Notes under the pieces: model-generated
What the model saw: the letters and a program-made list of their open reading frames with translations, nothing else
What the model was told of the DNA's origin: nothing
The model's database searches: none
Assembly: GCA_964016885.1 (NCBI GenBank)
Contig: OZ024742.1
Coordinates: 365,455,877-365,519,876 of the forward strand
Length of the DNA stretch: 64,000 bases
Direction: 5' to 3'
Source of the DNA: Eledone cirrhosa
Taxonomy: Eukaryota > Mollusca > Cephalopoda > Octopoda > Eledonidae
Part shown: in pieces, positions 61,500-64,000 of the stretch
Numbering within the stretch: the stretch's first letter is position 1
Layout of the letters: each line of letters opens with the position of its first letter
Made by a program: the position numbers and the translations under genes

Positions 61500-62190
61500 T
61501 TGGTGTTATGGACTCTACCAACCAAACACTCAAGAACAAAGAGTAAAGAGAGTAAAGAGCAAAAGTAGGGGACGATAAGTCTAATTTTGGTGCGGGATGG
61601 TGGGGTATGGGTCCTTGTTTACTAGCTGCGGTCATGTTCATTCCCGGGAGTCAGGTGGTTAGCTGAACCATAGATGGGGTGGCGTCGATAGTATGGTGCA
61701 GAGGGTGCGCAGAGGCTACACAAACACAAAGGGCGTAGAATACATATATACATATAGCGGAGGAGAAGGTACATGAGGTAATTAGAAATGGAAAAAGAGT
61801 AATAATAATAATCTATAATTAATAGTGTATAATAAGGCATGGGGAAGATTACACTATAATAAGGTATAAAGGTAAGAATAAGGTAAAATATAAAGGAGGA
61901 TAAAAGTGGAAATAATAAAGATAAAAAAATATATATAGAGAATATATAAAGAAATATAAGCGAATATTTGGAGGAGAAAACACAATGTAAAAAAACCGAT
62001 TTTTTCAAACAATAATAAAAATATAATAATTATGGGGGGAGAAAACAGGATAGAGAAATATGATCAAGTGTGATTAGTTGAGAGAATATAAGATGATAAT
62101 AGTTATGTCCAGTTTATACATCTTAATAATAAACAATAAACAATATGTGTATCAGAGTTGCAGAACCTTCAATTCACTTATATACATATA
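61500..62190. other. AT-rich spacer
   Basis: A 128-codon minus-strand frame (61622-62008) lacks any recognisable domain. No other feature. Confidence 0.5.
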
Positions 62191-62286
62191 TTTAATATAG
62201 AATAGCTTCTACAGGACTAGAACTGTTTCATTCGTGAGAAATCATCTGAAACACTTCTAGTCCTGTAGAAGCTTTTCTATATTAAA
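62191..62286. repeat. 40-bp perfect-type hairpin
   Basis: Arms 62191-62230 and 62247-62286 match at 38 of 40 positions around a 16-nt loop. On the minus strand the loop side reads CAGATGA, TTTCTCACGAAT, GAAAC, a hammerhead-like order with one core change and 8 extra bases before stem I. Confidence 0.8.
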
Positions 62287-62353
62287 TATTTATACTCTGC
62301 TATGTATTGAGTACCTTACTTACTGTGGTTACCAATGATTGAAGCCGGAATAT

Positions 62354-62355
<2 letters not shown>

Positions 62356-62431
<76 letters not shown>
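62356..62431. repeat. (TA)n microsatellite
   Basis: TA tract directly before the RT-tail fragment. Confidence 0.96.
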
Positions 62432-62432
<1 letters not shown>

Positions 62433-62439
62433 GTAAGTG

Positions 62440-62682
62440 GTTAGAATGTCTCAGGAAATAATCGCTGGACAGATTTTACGGGCAAAACCACCCGACAGAA
62501 GACTCAGGATTAGACCCGGAGCAAGATGGTTCGATAACATCCATGAGCTTGGCTGGTCCCGCTTGGGGATCCAGCCGGATCACGTGGAAACAGATGCTTC
62601 CCACATGATCCACTGGAAGGGTTGTTTGAGGACGCTGCCCCACGACCCTCTCAGCAATAAGTGGACGAAGAAGAAGATATAT
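62440..62682 (+). pseudogene. LINE RT C-terminal tail fragment
   Basis: RMSQEIIAGQILRAKPPDRR then LRIRPGARWFDNIHELGWSR and LGIQPDHVETD match the GRPR-RW-D-L-W-SRLGI pattern found at the end of several LINE ORF2 proteins (RTE-like or related). Catalytic RT motifs are absent; TA repeats lie on both sides, so only the extreme 3' coding end was inserted or kept. Confidence 0.6.
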
Positions 62683-62699
62683 ATATATATATATCACTG

Positions 62700-63275
62700 A
62701 TATTGGGAACATAGAAAATAATACCACATTTGAGGGGACACGAATTTAATGTCATCGAAAGGAACACTTGCGTGTCTTTTAACAATGAGACAAATGTTAG
62801 AAGAATCATTAATGTTTTGGATCCTTTTTGATATTGTAGAGTCCCTTACTATCAAAAACTGTCCGTCGCCTTAATTAGCCATAATTTACTGGGAAAATCC
62901 ACGGCAGATTTACTGTGTGATCGCTAAAGGAAAAGGAGCTGATTGTTAGATCGGAGCGTGGAAATTATATTTCCATCTGGTATTTTCATTGCTGATATAA
63001 TCTGCCTGTCGCAACCCCTGCTACAATTACTCGACTAATCTCCCTCCAATCACAACACGGTTAAGGATATATTCAGTAATGTTGTTTACAACATTGAATA
63101 TTATGTAACAAACAGTATATATAACGACACTGCCATGATATAATTACGTCAGTCTCATCACAAGTTTTCAAAAGTAGATATCTGACGAACAAATCAGAAA
63201 TAATGATGTGTAATTAAGACAGTAAGCCTGCTAACTAGGGTGAAGAGAAAGTCGGTTAAAGTGATAGAAAGGCCT
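62700..63275. other. spacer, nothing recognised
   Basis: Starts with a diverged copy of the ATCAGTGACATTAGG tag, then unique-looking sequence without a gene. Confidence 0.5.
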
Positions 63276-63390
63276 AACTGGTACTTTATTTTATAGATAC
63301 ACAAATGATGAAAGACAACTTCGGCGGCATTTGAACTCAGAAAGTAACGCGACGAAATTTCAGAATCCATTCCGGCAAATACACACACAC
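63276..63390 (-). mobile_element. SINE family A, diverged copy
   Basis: AACTGGTACTTTATTTTATA, GATGAAAGACAACTTCGGCG and GCATTTGAACTCAGAAAGTA follow the reverse complement of the 23.2 kb copy, including the box-B region. Confidence 0.7.
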
Positions 63391-64000
63391 ATATCAAACA
63401 CAAACCTATCTCGGCAGATATACGTGTTTGTGTTTGAATGTATGTGTATGTGTGAATGTATGTATGCATGTGTATGTGTGTGTATGTGTTAACAGTTCTA
63501 ATGTAGACGAGCAGCTAAGGAATACAAGAGGATAGCCATCAATAGGACAGATAAGGAAATTGGAAAACATCTTCTATGAAAATAGTATTGACGGCAGTGT
63601 TGGAGAAATAGCATTAGAATTAAGAGGAAACGGTACTAATAAGGAAGATGTGACAGAGAAATGTAATCAACAAACTGAGAGCATCGGTTATGCTGGGTTG
63701 CTTTGATCACAGATATAAAAGAGGGTTAATAAATGGCTGTCCTTGCAGTCACTTTCTACATAAGTAAGAAGTTGCAGATGTTGTTGGAACTCAGCCGGTT
63801 ACGACGACGAATGTACAAATTGATTGGTTTAATGAAACATAGTGCTTATGAAATTAACGTGCAAGTGGCTGGGCATTCCACAGACAATAGAATCCCAATT
63901 CTCAGAGGGATTCAACATGCTAGAGTATGAATTATATGTATAGCTGTCTTTTGCCACCTGAATGGTGATACACAATTGTTGATACATATCTATGTACCAA
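63391..64000. other. spacer with a short TG tract
   Basis: GTATGTGTATGTG at 63430-63490. A 65-codon frame at 63733-63930 has no recognisable product. Confidence 0.5.

Overview
This 64 kb window looks like gene-poor intergenic DNA from a cephalopod, most likely an octopus. Four lines of evidence support that: tRNA-derived SINEs of the kind common in octopus DNA (internal box-B-like sequence followed by a conserved body), very dense (TA)n/(TG)n/(ATT)n microsatellites, several non-LTR retrotransposons and Penelope-like elements (PLEs), and no convincing host exon, rRNA or tRNA gene. The species call is inference. Nearly every long open frame is either a microsatellite translation or a decayed transposon protein.

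Layout. Positions 1-1084 hold a small MITE-like inverted repeat. Positions 1085-15574 are one 14.5 kb minisatellite of about 340 copies of a 43-bp unit (39-bp variants), with long higher-order duplications (offsets of 3,151, 1,868 and 1,446 bp). Positions 15.6-24.9 kb carry microsatellites, five SINE copies, and a fold-back (22321-22813) with one hammerhead-ribozyme-like motif per arm. Positions 25.0-32.2 kb are a 7 kb array almost without G on the plus strand, containing a 1,325-bp duplication. Positions 32.3-37.7 kb are microsatellites, three more fold-back or PLE-derived units and further hammerhead-like motifs.

Positions 37.7-47.3 kb are the main coding-like block. A full-length but decayed APE-type LINE lies on the plus strand (gag-like ORF1 with a CCHC knuckle; ORF2 endonuclease/RT). 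An RLE-type LINE on the minus strand is broken by only two stops and one frameshift. The two are tail to tail on one shared (ATT)n tract. Positions 48.7-49.5 kb hold a 422-bp unit repeated in tandem, each unit with a hammerhead-like motif, resembling a metazoan retrozyme. Positions 50.3-54.0 kb hold a PLE (RT plus GIY-YIG endonuclease) in three frames, followed by 1.6 kb of (TG/TA)n and a second, complementary PLE 5' piece. Positions 56.4-59.3 kb hold a large fold-back and an inverted pair of the 422-bp family, one copy split by a precisely bounded 1,022-bp Helitron. The rest has a PLE GIY-YIG remnant, a LINE RT tail, another hammerhead-like motif and SINE fragments.

The strongest signal is repeated type I hammerhead-like folds. 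Ten sites, in at least three repeat families, have a CUGANGA core, a stem-II hairpin, GAA, a very short stem III, a U-H cleavage position and a stem I that pairs by different bases in different copies. Self-cleavage and circular RNA products are inferred, not shown.
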